NCBI GenBank assembly: GCA_018896765.1
Contig: JAHILZ010000020.1
Span: 1 to 20,231 of the forward strand
Length of the DNA: 20,231 bases
Direction: 5' to 3'
From: Patescibacteria group bacterium
Lineage (GTDB): Bacteria; Patescibacteriota; Minisyncoccia; JAHIHE01
The notes under the pieces were generated by a model, which did no database searches, was not told where the DNA came from, and worked only from the letters and a program-made list of their open reading frames with translations. A program made the position numbers and the translations under genes. Positions 13,679 through 20,133 of the stretch are shown here, one piece after another (the stretch's first letter is position 1; every line of letters starts with the position of its first letter).

Positions 13679-14251
13679 TTAAATATTCAATCTCTTCTTA
13701 TATTCTTTTATTAAATTTACATACCGTTCCTTATCTCCGACCTCCATCATTTCTTGATTTAATCTCTCAAAACTCTTCATAATATTTTTCCTTTCTTGGC
13801 TTGCCAGCAAGCTTTCAATCATCGGATATAAAATTTTTTCTTCCTGCATTAGATGGCTGCCCAAAAGAAAGCTATAAGCATAAATATTTTTTATAACCGC
13901 CTTCTTTGATTTCTTGCTGGAAATGCCGCCGCTAACCGATTCCCGCAAAAGGTCCGCGACGCGCCGCACCTGTTCCGCTCCTTCCTCGTGCTCTCTAAGC
14001 ATCGAACTGATATTTCTCGCGCCCCAAGGCGCCGCTTTTTTCTCGGCAATTTTAAACAAAACGCTCTCTTCCGTCCGCCGATGATATTTATGGGTAAAAT
14101 TCTTAATCAAATTCATACTGCCGTTCAATATATCCAAATCGCATTTTCCGCCTTCCTCGAGCGAATTAGCGCATGCTTCCAGAATTTTAATTATATCACT
14201 GATAACCTTATGATCTTTTTTTAAAATATCGGTTGGTTTTTGATTTTTCAT
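13679..14251 (-). CDS. hemerythrin HHE-domain protein
   Basis: A 190-residue four-helix-bundle protein of the hemerythrin/HHE family, predicted to bind a di-iron centre. Likely ligands in order are H14 (KDHKVI), H54 and H57 with E61/E62 (THKYHRRTEE), H88 and E89 (REHEEG), and H133 with E137 (SHLMQEEKILYP). This is the H-HxxxE-H-HxxxE pattern of the family. Such proteins take part in oxygen, nitric oxide or iron-redox sensing and repair; the sequence does not decide which. The last helix is charged (DKERYVNLIKEYKKRLNI). There is no signal peptide, so it is cytoplasmic. It lies downstream of the small membrane protein gene on the same strand, but repeat elements of about 230 bp separate them, so cotranscription is uncertain. 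Confidence 0.88.
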   Translation of the reverse strand: MKNQKPTDILKKDHKVISDIIKILEACANSLEEGGKCDLDILNGSMNLIKNFTHKYHRRTEESVLFKIAEKKAAPWGARNISSMLREHEEGAEQVRRVADLLRESVSGGISSKKSKKAVIKNIYAYSFLLGSHLMQEEKILYPMIESLLASQERKNIMKSFERLNQEMMEVGDKERYVNLIKEYKKRLNI

Positions 14252-14280
14252 TTTTTAAAATTATAAAAATAAGCAAATTC

Positions 14281-14331
14281 GTCATTTCGAATACATTCGC
14301 TTCGCTCAGTATAAACTCCGTGAGAAATCGC
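14281..14331. repeat. GTCATTTCGA...GAGAAATC palindromic element
   Basis: GTCATTTCGAA at one end and CGTGAGAAATC at the other, with ATTCGCTTCGCTCAG between. This end pair matches a repeat type common between genes of many bacteria, related to the HPELVSGS element in miaB. Confidence 0.6.
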
Positions 14332-14358
14332 TTGGACTTGCTATTTTACAATGTTAAT

Positions 14359-14450
14359 TGTTGGCTCCATAGCGGCAAAGCCCCTGTGGAGACTCGTTGT
14401 TTTAATTGACATCCCAACTCCACAGCCCTTGCGGGACTATGGAACTAACA
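14359..14450. repeat. 92-bp inverted repeat
   Basis: Arms 14359-14390 and 14419-14450 are imperfect reverse complements. They share TCCATAG/CTATGGA and CTGTGGA/TCCACAG blocks around a 28-bp centre that contains TTGACA. It lies upstream of the hemerythrin gene. Confidence 0.75.
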
Positions 14451-14455
14451 GACTT

Positions 14456-14483
14456 CCACCTTCCACTTTCCACCTTCCACTTT
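14456..14483. repeat. 14-bp direct repeat, two units
   Basis: CCACCTTCCACTTT twice in tandem, just beyond the stop codon of the small membrane protein gene. Confidence 0.85.
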
Positions 14484-14491
14484 CCCAAATA

Positions 14492-14782
14492 TCAGTCGCA
14501 ACTTCCGCCGTTTATTTTATTGGTTATGCATTTCAAAATCTCCATTACATTGCCGTCTTCTTTTGCCTCTGCCGCGCTTGAGTTATATGTTCCGGCTAAA
14601 GCATTATAAATATCTTCCAGCGGCATCATTGTAGAGCCAGCCGGTCCCGGAGGAACAAGGATTCCCGCGTAAACCACCAGCGCGAAATAAAGCACGCTTA
14701 CCGAAATAACAATTATGAATAAATCATATAATATTTTTTTAAGCAAGCGCGCTTTTTTATTTTTGTTGTTTTCGATTAACAT
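14492..14782 (-). CDS. small single-span membrane protein, function unknown
   Basis: Not recognised. The 96-residue product begins with a lysine-rich cytoplasmic-type segment (NNKNKKARLLKK). One long hydrophobic helix follows at about 18-44, then an exposed 50-residue domain with PPGPAGSTMMPLED and a terminal CITNKINGGSCD holding two cysteines. The topology is likely N-in with the C-terminal part outside. The gene ends with TGA and lies 65 bp downstream of the O-antigen-ligase/TPR gene on the same strand with no terminator between, so it is probably cotranscribed with it. No Shine-Dalgarno site is seen. Hydrophobic start and exposed tail recall minor pilin-like or secreted anchor proteins, but no pilin cleavage motif is present. 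Confidence 0.6.
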   Translation of the reverse strand: MLIENNKNKKARLLKKILYDLFIIVISVSVLYFALVVYAGILVPPGPAGSTMMPLEDIYNALAGTYNSSAAEAKEDGNVMEILKCITNKINGGSCD

Positions 14783-14847
14783 ATAAAATTAACCGCCAAA
14801 AACAATTACAATCATTATTCAGGAAACTGCTCCGAAGGCGCTACGGA

Positions 14848-17406
14848 TTAGTCGCCGATTGAATTTACAATAGCTTCGTCAATGGCTTCTTTTTGATCGG
14901 ATTGGGGCAGACCCAAAGACTGGCTTACGGTCTCGGAAGATACCGGCTTGTCAAACACAAAAGCCGTGCCTTTGGTTTTTAAATTATTTATAATATCTTT
15001 CACTTCAACGCTGTTCGGATTCAGTTTTAATATCTCTTCAAACTGCTTGATTGCGTTATTTTTCTCGCCTTTTTTGTCATAAACAAGCCCCAGAACATAT
15101 CTAGCATTGGAAAAATTAGGATCTTGGCTAATCGCGTTTTCCATCTCGATTTTCGCCTTATCAAAATCATCGCTATTGTAATACAGTATGCCGAGCTGAA
15201 AATTTATCGGAGCGTCAAAATCGGACAATGCCTTGGCAAATTCAAATTCCTTAATCGCTTCATCTTTGCGCTGGGCTTGCGCGTAAGCCAATCCCAATTG
15301 AAAATGACTAGCCGCGTAATCAGATTTCAATTTGACCGCTTTTTCCAAAGCATCAATCGCGCCATCTGTCTTTTCCCGCTTAATCTTGTCGTCTTCGGAC
15401 GCGCGCGCCGCGAACATCAGAACCCTTGCCTGGCCAATCAAAGGATCGGGGTTTTTTGGGTTAAGCTCCGATGCTTTGCGATAACTGCTCTCCGCGAAAG
15501 AATCGGCCCCGCCCGCGATATTAATAATTTTTTCGTAAATATCGCCTAAATTATACCAGTTTTCCGAATCAGCCGGATTGATTTCCGCCGCTCTTTTGGC
15601 AAACTGTATGGAATCGGCGATTTTGGCTTGAAACTTGGCATCTTTGCTTATTTCGATATTCGCATCCCTGGAATTTTGCGCGTCTAAAATTAAAAACTGG
15701 CTAAAAACCCGCAAATATTGATCGTTGTCCAGATCCAGAGATAACGCTCGCAAAATATCTTCCGAAGATTTTGCCATATCGCCCTCGCTATATTCTTTCA
15801 ATCCTTTTTGAAAATAAAACGCCGCGGCGTATTTCTTGCCGGAAAAATAAAATAAAGATATCGCGCCGGCCGCGAAAATAATAAGCAAGGCAAAACCCGC
15901 TACGGCGCGGCTTTTTGGCACGCGCGAAAAATCAAGCTCTTCGGGACGAGAACTCAAAACCGCCAGCATTCCCAAAACGGCAAAAGAAAAAACAAGCCCG
16001 ACAAAAGAAGCGGGAAAATAAAACCATCCTAAAATCATAAAAAACGCTCCAAAAGAAACAACAAATGCTTTTTTGTCCTCTATGTTTCTCGCCGCGGCGC
16101 GCGCGAAAGCAAAAATAATGAACAAAACCGACAAAATGCCGATAATTCCCGCTGTCGTAAGATAAGTGCCGGCAAAACTGAAGCCCTGGTTGAATTTTAT
16201 CCTCCAGAAATTAGATTGATTTAATTCCACCGGCCGATACGCGTTGTATTGCGAAGAAAAAGTAGCCAGACCCGTGCCGGTAAGAATGCGGAATCCGCTC
16301 AAAGCTTCTTTGGAAATATTCATTGTCGCGGAAAAATTGGGCTTTATGTCAATGGGAATATTCGGCATACTTATAACTTTCGGCAAAGACGGACCGACCA
16401 GCGCGAACAAAAAAGCGATAACGGCTATCAGCAATGGCGCGCCGGAGCCGAATGAAAAAGCGGCGCTTTTTTCCGGCCTAAAAGTGAATTTATAAATCGC
16501 GTAGATTGCCATGATAACCGCCAACAAAATCCATATCGGCTGATAATTTATCAAAATCAAATTCAAAATAACCAATAATCCGGCGGCAATCAAGCCAATT
16601 CTGGCTTTCAAAGAAATATCCAATTCGGCCAGCGCCGCCACAATCAGCGCGAAACCGAAAGAAATAAAAATGACGAAATTAATCAGCGATCCAAAAACAT
16701 TAAACCCGGCATTCTTGGTAAAATCAAAAGGAAAAATATAAATTTCCAGCAATTGCAGCAATCCCAAAATAGACGCTAAAACTACGCTCGCTAAAAATAC
16801 AATTCCGATTTTATTAAAATCTTCTTTTTTAAAAAAAACAGCCGCTAAAAACAAAATTAAAGCATAGATGATAAAATTAACAAAAACATCCGCTTGGGTT
16901 AAATCTCCATAGATGCTATTGTCGGGCGCGAAAGAAAAAAACGCGCTGATTCCGCCGGCAATCACAAAAAACACCGCCGCGGCGCACAGTATTGATTTCG
17001 AATAAACAATCCTTCTTGTTAAAAACGCGTCTGTCAAATAGCAAACCAAGGAAGCCAAAGCGAGAAAAACGGCTAAAAATTGCTTATTCGCGTCAATCGG
17101 ATATATCGTTATCGGCAGAAAAAATAAAGGCAGCAAAAAAATCAATGAAAATAGAAAAAATCTTCCGAGCTTAAGCCAAAAAGTTTTCACATAAGCGGAA
17201 GGCGTTTTTCCAAAAGTATTTTTTTCTTCCGCCTCCTCTGCCGCCGATTCAAATTCTCTTGCCGATAACGCGGATTCCTGGCGCGTTTTTTCTTGATTTT
17301 CGCGCCGCAAAAGCTCTGCTTCGGCCGAATATTCGGCTTCATCGGCCGCTTTATCTTGTTTTGACGGCTGAAATTTTTTTAAATCGATCAGATTATTATT
17401 TTTCAT
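14848..17406 (-). CDS. O-antigen-ligase-like membrane protein with C-terminal TPR repeats
   Basis: An 852-residue protein in three parts. Residues 1-75 are charged and rich in Glu and Ala (probably helical, cytoplasmic). Residues about 78-520 hold some twelve or more membrane helices. Near 365-410 is the Wzy_C-type pattern LTGTGLATF...YRP...N..F.R...N, then TTAGIIGIL, as in O-antigen ligases and polymerases. Residues about 540-830 form tetratricopeptide repeats, for example WYNLGDIYEKI near 616, FQLGLAYAQAQRKDEAIKEF near 705, and ARYVLGLVYDKKGEKNNAIKQF near 769. The family joins or polymerises polyprenyl-linked glycans outside the membrane; the TPR part would bind partners. With a PMT mannosyltransferase in the same window, a role in surface glycan transfer is plausible. 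A strong promoter lies at 17540-17568 and the leader is full of palindromes. The ligase activity is an inference; a glycan polymerase is equally possible. Confidence 0.82.
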   Translation of the reverse strand: MKNNNLIDLKKFQPSKQDKAADEAEYSAEAELLRRENQEKTRQESALSAREFESAAEEAEEKNTFGKTPSAYVKTFWLKLGRFFLFSLIFLLPLFFLPITIYPIDANKQFLAVFLALASLVCYLTDAFLTRRIVYSKSILCAAAVFFVIAGGISAFFSFAPDNSIYGDLTQADVFVNFIIYALILFLAAVFFKKEDFNKIGIVFLASVVLASILGLLQLLEIYIFPFDFTKNAGFNVFGSLINFVIFISFGFALIVAALAELDISLKARIGLIAAGLLVILNLILINYQPIWILLAVIMAIYAIYKFTFRPEKSAAFSFGSGAPLLIAVIAFLFALVGPSLPKVISMPNIPIDIKPNFSATMNISKEALSGFRILTGTGLATFSSQYNAYRPVELNQSNFWRIKFNQGFSFAGTYLTTAGIIGILSVLFIIFAFARAAARNIEDKKAFVVSFGAFFMILGWFYFPASFVGLVFSFAVLGMLAVLSSRPEELDFSRVPKSRAVAGFALLIIFAAGAISLFYFSGKKYAAAFYFQKGLKEYSEGDMAKSSEDILRALSLDLDNDQYLRVFSQFLILDAQNSRDANIEISKDAKFQAKIADSIQFAKRAAEINPADSENWYNLGDIYEKIINIAGGADSFAESSYRKASELNPKNPDPLIGQARVLMFAARASEDDKIKREKTDGAIDALEKAVKLKSDYAASHFQLGLAYAQAQRKDEAIKEFEFAKALSDFDAPINFQLGILYYNSDDFDKAKIEMENAISQDPNFSNARYVLGLVYDKKGEKNNAIKQFEEILKLNPNSVEVKDIINNLKTKGTAFVFDKPVSSETVSQSLGLPQSDQKEAIDEAIVNSIGD

Positions 17407-17410
17407 GATT

Positions 17411-17520
17411 TTAGCTTGCCCCGTTAAATAAAATCCTTTGAGGATTTTAGATTGCTTTGCAATCTATTTAACTGAGGCTTGCCCCGTTAAATTCCGTAAT
17501 CGGAATATTTAACCGGGGGT
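17411..17520. repeat. nested palindromes in the leader of the O-antigen-ligase-like gene
   Basis: Two related units that share GCTTGCCCCGTTAAA. Unit one (17423-17472): GTTAAAT and ATTTAAC close a three-way junction with hairpins AAAATCC..GGATTTT and AGATTGC-TTT-GCAATCT. Unit two (17482-17518): CCCCGTTAA with TTAACCGGGG around the hairpin ATTCCG-TAAT-CGGAAT. Same design as 13602-13647. The block begins four bases upstream of the start codon and fills the 5' leader. Confidence 0.9.
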
Positions 17521-17539
17521 TAATTAATTATTTAAATAA

Positions 17540-17568
17540 ATAATACCACAAATGGATTAGGGAGTCAA
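17540..17568 (-). promoter_or_regulatory. promoter of the O-antigen-ligase-like gene
   Basis: Minus strand TTGACT (17563-17568), 17-bp spacer ending TGG, and TATTAT (17540-17545), so an extended -10 is also present. The transcript would carry a leader of about 125 nt. Confidence 0.8.
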
Positions 17569-17579
17569 ACTGTCGCTTT

Positions 17580-17846
17580 ACTCAAGTTCAAAATTCAAAG
17601 TGAAAAGCATGTGTTAGTTCAAAGTTAAAAGTGCAAAGTTCAAAATTACAGTTTAAAGTCCAAAGTTTTCTCTATCAACAACTTTAAACTTTGCGCTCAA
17701 CTTTGAACTTTGCGCTTTGAACTTTTAACTATCTAACTTTTAACTTTGAAATTAACTTTGAACTTTGCACTTTTAACTTTTAACTATCTAACTTTTAACT
17801 TTGAAATTAACTTTGAACTTTGCGCTTTTAACTTTTAACTATCTAA
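17580..17846. repeat. 'AACTTTGAACTTTGC' repeat array with 55-bp tandem units
   Basis: Low-complexity A/T words. From 17721 the motif ACTTTTAACTATCTAA returns at 17776 and 17831, a 55-bp period with two full units and a partial third. The left part (about 17618-17660) contains complementary words (AAAGTTAAAAGTGCAAAG), so a very long imperfect hairpin is possible. No reading frame of interest. Confidence 0.88.
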
Positions 17847-17880
17847 GGTGTCCTGCCACTCCATTATTATAATCCGTTAA

Positions 17881-17920
17881 AATTTCCGCTTACGCGCGGG
17901 CACAACTGCCCTTGGAAATT
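17881..17920. repeat. stem-loop between the repeat array and the first small RNA unit
   Basis: AATTTCC (17881-17887) pairs with GGAAATT (17914-17920), with GGGC/GCCC inside. No U tract follows on either strand. Confidence 0.6.
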
Positions 17921-17936
17921 ATCCATATCCTGACTC

Positions 17937-17964
17937 TTGACACAAACCGATAATATGCTATTAT
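17937..17964 (+). promoter_or_regulatory. promoter of small RNA unit 1
   Basis: TTGACA (17937-17942), 16-bp spacer ending TGC (extended -10), TATTAT (17959-17964). It is preceded by CTC, as is the promoter of unit 2. Confidence 0.8.
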
Positions 17965-17970
17965 GTAATC

Positions 17971-18050
17971 AAAGCTGATAGCCAGTTGCATTACGGGCTA
18001 AAGTCAGATGCTAACATAAAGAGTTCTTGTAAAAGGGCTCTTTTTGTTTT
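17971..18050 (+). ncRNA. candidate small RNA 1 (about 75-80 nt)
   Basis: The transcript predicted from the promoter at 17937 ends at a strong terminator (18020-18050). It contains GCTGATAGCC, a TAGCC..GGCTA hairpin (about 17979-18000) and AAGTCAG. The only reading frame is ATG CTA ACA TAA, too short for a gene, though a leader peptide cannot be excluded. It resembles unit 2 in promoter layout, in G(N)TGATA near the 5' end and in AGTTCT...AGGGCT in the terminator. No Rfam family is recognised by eye. Confidence 0.55.
18020..18050 (+). terminator. terminator of small RNA unit 1
   Basis: Nine base pairs, AGAGTTCTT (18020-18028) with AAGGGCTCT (18033-18041), including two G-U pairs, a GTAA loop, then TTTTGTTTT. 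Confidence 0.85.
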
Positions 18051-18062
18051 ATAATAATTTCG

Positions 18063-18138
18063 TGGTGGGGATGGCATAGTGCGGGACCAGGATTATCACC
18101 CATGGTCTTCGGAGCGCAAATCCCCGCATCTCCACCAT
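18063..18138 (+). ncRNA. tRNA-like hairpin ending in ACCA
   Basis: Bases 18067-18073 (GGGGATG) pair with 18127-18133 (CATCTCC) like a 7-bp acceptor stem, followed by ACCA. A T-arm-like stem CGGAG/CCCCG (18110-18114 with 18122-18126, one mismatch) has a 7-nt loop CGCAAAT. A middle arm GACCA/TGGTC holds a 13-nt loop. The D arm is rudimentary and the T loop lacks TTC. The outer stem extends to TGGTGGGGATG/CATCTCCACCA, so the CCA would be paired. Probably not a working tRNA. It could be a degenerate tRNA, a tRNA mimic or an inverted copy of the neighbouring small RNA, whose 5' part it matches in reverse. Confidence 0.35.
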
Positions 18139-18163
18139 CTAAAAAATTATCCACTGTCGGCTC

Positions 18164-18191
18164 TTGACAACGCATTTAGATCTGATATACT
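18164..18191 (+). promoter_or_regulatory. promoter of small RNA unit 2
   Basis: TTGACA (18164-18169), 16-bp spacer ending TGA (extended -10), TATACT (18186-18191). Confidence 0.8.
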
Positions 18192-18197
18192 TATAGT

Positions 18198-18265
18198 AGG
18201 TGATAATCTTGGATCTTGTACTATGTTAAGATCAGTAAAAAGTTCTGCGAAAGCAGGGCTTTTTT
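18198..18265 (+). ncRNA. candidate small RNA 2 (about 65-70 nt)
   Basis: The predicted transcript contains GGTGATAATCTTGG (18199-18212), a GATCTT..AAGATC hairpin (about 18212-18233) and a GAAA-loop terminator. Bases 18199-18212 are complementary over 14 nt (one G-U) to the middle of the tRNA-like hairpin at 18087-18100. Bases 18218-18227 also match 18073-18082, so this unit and the minus strand of that hairpin appear homologous. No reading frame is apparent. Confidence 0.55.
18241..18265 (+). terminator. terminator of small RNA unit 2
   Basis: Eight base pairs, AGTTCTGC (18241-18248) with GCAGGGCT (18253-18260), a GAAA tetraloop and five to six T. It lies inside the broken rhuM-like frame of the opposite strand. 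Confidence 0.85.
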
Positions 18266-18374
18266 GTTGTTTTACCAGCCATACGGTTTCGCCTTGAAGT
18301 TTTACTTCAATTTTCGCCTCTCCGTCTTCCGTTTGATAAAGAAGGATTTGTGAATTTATTATTTCAGCCATTTT

Positions 18375-18489
18375 TTAAAATTTTAAATTTAGCCCTTTAA
18401 ATTGTTTTTGTTTTATTCATTTAAAATTTAAAATTGATTTAAAATTTTAAATTTAGACTTTAGACTTTAGACTTTAGACTTTAGACTTA
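18375..18489. repeat. AT-rich element, rearranged copy with (GACTTTA) heptamers
   Basis: AAATTTTAAATTTAGCC at one end, then TGTTTTTGTTTTATTC, shared with the copy at 20134, and AAATTTAGACTTTAGAC. It ends in about five tandem GACTTTA units (18455-18488). Confidence 0.8.
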
Positions 18490-18566
18490 AAAAATTTGTT
18501 TGGGATTTTATTGGTCATTGATAATTGATAATTTTGGCTCCATATCCTTTGTATCCCACACACAGA

Positions 18567-18597
18567 GTTTATCCCGCGCCGCGATGCGGGGGATAAC
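18567..18597. repeat. GC-rich stem-loop downstream of the DUF4143 gene
   Basis: TTATCCCGC (18569-18577) pairs with GCGGGGGATAA (18586-18596) with a small bulge. There is no U tract on the minus strand, so it is not a clear terminator. Confidence 0.55.
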
Positions 18598-18619
18598 TAT
18601 GAAATCTCTTCCCGCTTTG

Positions 18620-19843
18620 TCACAAAACCGCAGGCGAAATAAAACCCTCCTTTTCCACAAAATTCTTGGAAATTACATACCCCTTGCCAAGTCCGAGATC
18701 GGAAGAAATTTTTTCAAGCTTCTGATAATCTCTTTCGGTTCCGTTAAGTTTTACTTCAAAAGAGATTTCCTTTTCCAAAATCGCGTCTATTTCCGCCGTA
18801 TTCCGTTTATTGTAAAAACTCACCCTGCCATATTGACCTAACTGATTGATCGCCGCGTTTTCAAACAACTGCGCGTCATTGACATTGCCGATAATTTTCA
18901 AAAGACCGGTGTCGCTGAAGTACACTTTTTTTCCGCCCGCCACAGTCCGATCAATTCCCTTGGCGTAGCGAGGAAGCAATTTAATCACGAAAGTTCCCTG
19001 CAAAAATTCCAAATAGTGATAAACTTTCGGCCGGCTTACGCCCAATTCGCCGGCCAGCCTCGTTACATCCAGCATTGAGCCGATTCTAGGCACCAAAAGC
19101 AAAAGAAGATCCCTCAGCTCTTGCATATCCTTGTAATCGGAAAGAATTTTAAAATCTTTTTCAAAAAATGAGGCGAATATATTTTTCAAAATTTGTTCCT
19201 TGGCGATTTTGTCTTTTTCCAGAACCACCGCGGGAAATCCTCCGAATCGCAAAAAATTTTCATAATCCGTTTCAAATTTCTTGTGCCGAAAAATATCGTT
19301 CTGTTTTATGGCGTCGGATAATTTTAGAAGAACGGCCTCTTTCTCGGAAATTTTTTCTTGAAAATACAAGCATTCCTTGAAACTTAAAGGATTCAGCTGA
19401 AAAAGAAATTTTCTTCCGGAGAGAGATTCAGGAAAAAGATTTTTGAGATAATAATTGGACGAACCGGTAACGACAAATTTTGTTTGATAATGGTCAATAA
19501 GATATTTTATAATTTTTGTAATTTCCGGGAATATCTGAATCTCGTCAATAAACACTGTCAATTTTTCGCCGGCCTTCTTTTCGCCGGCCATATTTTCCAG
19601 CCGCTTGTAAATATTATTATAATCAATATCTTCAAATGTTTTCACATCCAAAGGATTTTCAAAATCAAACCATAATTTCGGCTTATCGCCCGAATAATCA
19701 TATACTTGGCGCATCAATGTGGTTTTTCCCACTTGCCTCATTCCGGTTATAACCAAAGCTTCTTTTTTGCACAAATACTTTTTTAATTCGCCAAAAAGAA
19801 TTCTTTTTTTCACATTGTTGGAAATTTTTTCGTTATTTGCCAT
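18620..19843 (-). CDS. AAA+ ATPase with DUF4143 domain
   Basis: A 407-residue protein of the widespread AAA_14/DUF4143 family. The N-terminal ATPase has Walker A GMRQVGKTT at 34-42 (K40), Walker B VFIDEIQ with D100-E101, and the sensor segment VVTGSSNYYL. The middle contains a winged-helix-like stretch (GVSRPKVYHYLEFLQGTF). The C-terminal DUF4143 part has VYFSDTGLL. It then has AEIDAIL (E351, D353) and FEVKLNG (E363, K365), a pattern like the PD-(D/E)XK nuclease core. The length is typical. The biological role of this family is not settled; such genes are often found near mobile DNA. It has its own promoter with an inverted repeat over the -10 box, suggesting repression by itself or by another factor. 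It ends with TGA. No Shine-Dalgarno site is visible. Confidence 0.9.
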   Translation of the reverse strand: MANNEKISNNVKKRILFGELKKYLCKKEALVITGMRQVGKTTLMRQVYDYSGDKPKLWFDFENPLDVKTFEDIDYNNIYKRLENMAGEKKAGEKLTVFIDEIQIFPEITKIIKYLIDHYQTKFVVTGSSNYYLKNLFPESLSGRKFLFQLNPLSFKECLYFQEKISEKEAVLLKLSDAIKQNDIFRHKKFETDYENFLRFGGFPAVVLEKDKIAKEQILKNIFASFFEKDFKILSDYKDMQELRDLLLLLVPRIGSMLDVTRLAGELGVSRPKVYHYLEFLQGTFVIKLLPRYAKGIDRTVAGGKKVYFSDTGLLKIIGNVNDAQLFENAAINQLGQYGRVSFYNKRNTAEIDAILEKEISFEVKLNGTERDYQKLEKISSDLGLGKGYVISKNFVEKEGFISPAVL

Positions 19844-19937
19844 GGGTTTTAATTAAATTTAATCTTATACGCAATCAATTATCTCATTTTTTAGTTTCTA
19901 ATATGTGTATGTTATTTATTACAAATTTACGCTAATA

Positions 19938-19955
19938 TGTAATAATTATATTACA
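19938..19955. promoter_or_regulatory. operator candidate
   Basis: TGTAATA-N4-TATTACA inverted repeat (7-4-7, perfect arms, read on the minus strand) that covers the -10 box of the ATPase promoter. A related ATTACAAA/CTAATATGT group lies 20-40 bases downstream in the leader. Confidence 0.6.
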
Positions 19956-19972
19956 GCCCCTTCTTTTGTCAA
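19945..19972 (-). promoter_or_regulatory. consensus promoter of the DUF4143 ATPase gene
   Basis: Minus strand TTGACA (19967-19972), 16-bp spacer, TATAAT (19945-19950). The leader to the ATG is about 95 nt. Confidence 0.85.
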
Positions 19973-20014
19973 GTTCTCCGCCGGCTCCACGGTATCCGTC
20001 CGGCATTATTATAT

Positions 20015-20133
20015 AAGGCTAAATTTTAAGTTTTAAATTTTAAATGAAATCCTAAATGAATAAATTTTAAATTAAAACATTTAAAATTGATTTAAAATTT
20101 TAAATTTAGACTTTAGACTTAGTCAAGAATGTT
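20015..20133 (+). repeat. AT-rich AAGGCTAAATTTT element, copy 4
   Basis: A full unit from AAGGCTAAATTTTAAG to TTAGACTTAGTCAAGAATG. It is followed directly by another unit, giving a 119-bp tandem period. Confidence 0.9.

Larger units (their letters stand above)
18147..18371 (-). pseudogene. 5' remnant of a RhuM-family (virulence RhuM-like) gene
   Basis: The first 33 residues (MAEIINSQILLYQTEDGEAK, then IEVKLQGETVWL) match the conserved start of RhuM-family proteins, which are about 300 residues long and occur on pathogenicity islands and in many bacterial genomes with toxin-like or mobile contexts. After VWL the similarity fades; AELF near residue 47 may be the last trace of the usual TQAQMAELF helix. 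The open frame ends after 74 residues at 18147, and the rest of the gene is not found downstream in any frame. The terminator and promoter of small RNA unit 2 lie on the opposite strand within it. No Shine-Dalgarno site. Most likely a decayed gene cut by rearrangement. Confidence 0.7.

Noticed and set aside
14419..14443. attC-like integron site in the inverted repeat
   Set aside because: No GTTRRRY/RYYYAAC core pair and no integrase gene in the window.
14351..14609. Plus-strand frames of 67-76 codons over the inverted repeat and CCACCTTCC repeat
   Set aside because: Their sequence is that of repeats, and they overlap the minus-strand membrane protein gene.
17580..17846. Possible CRISPR array
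   Set aside because: The 55-bp units follow each other directly without unique spacers, the words are A/T low-complexity, and no cas gene is present.
18063..18138. Functional tRNA gene
   Set aside because: The T loop lacks TTC, the D arm is rudimentary, the anticodon arm is irregular and the CCA would be paired with upstream UGG. Kept only as a tRNA-like structure.
18079..18297. 72-codon plus-strand reading frame over the tRNA-like hairpin and small RNA 2
   Set aside because: It crosses a promoter and a terminator, has no Shine-Dalgarno site and no protein-like composition.
18620..18622. Recoding of TGA as glycine (code 25)
   Set aside because: Two genes, the ATPase at 18620 and the small membrane protein at 14492, end properly at TGA, and no conserved glycine is encoded by TGA in any gene here.
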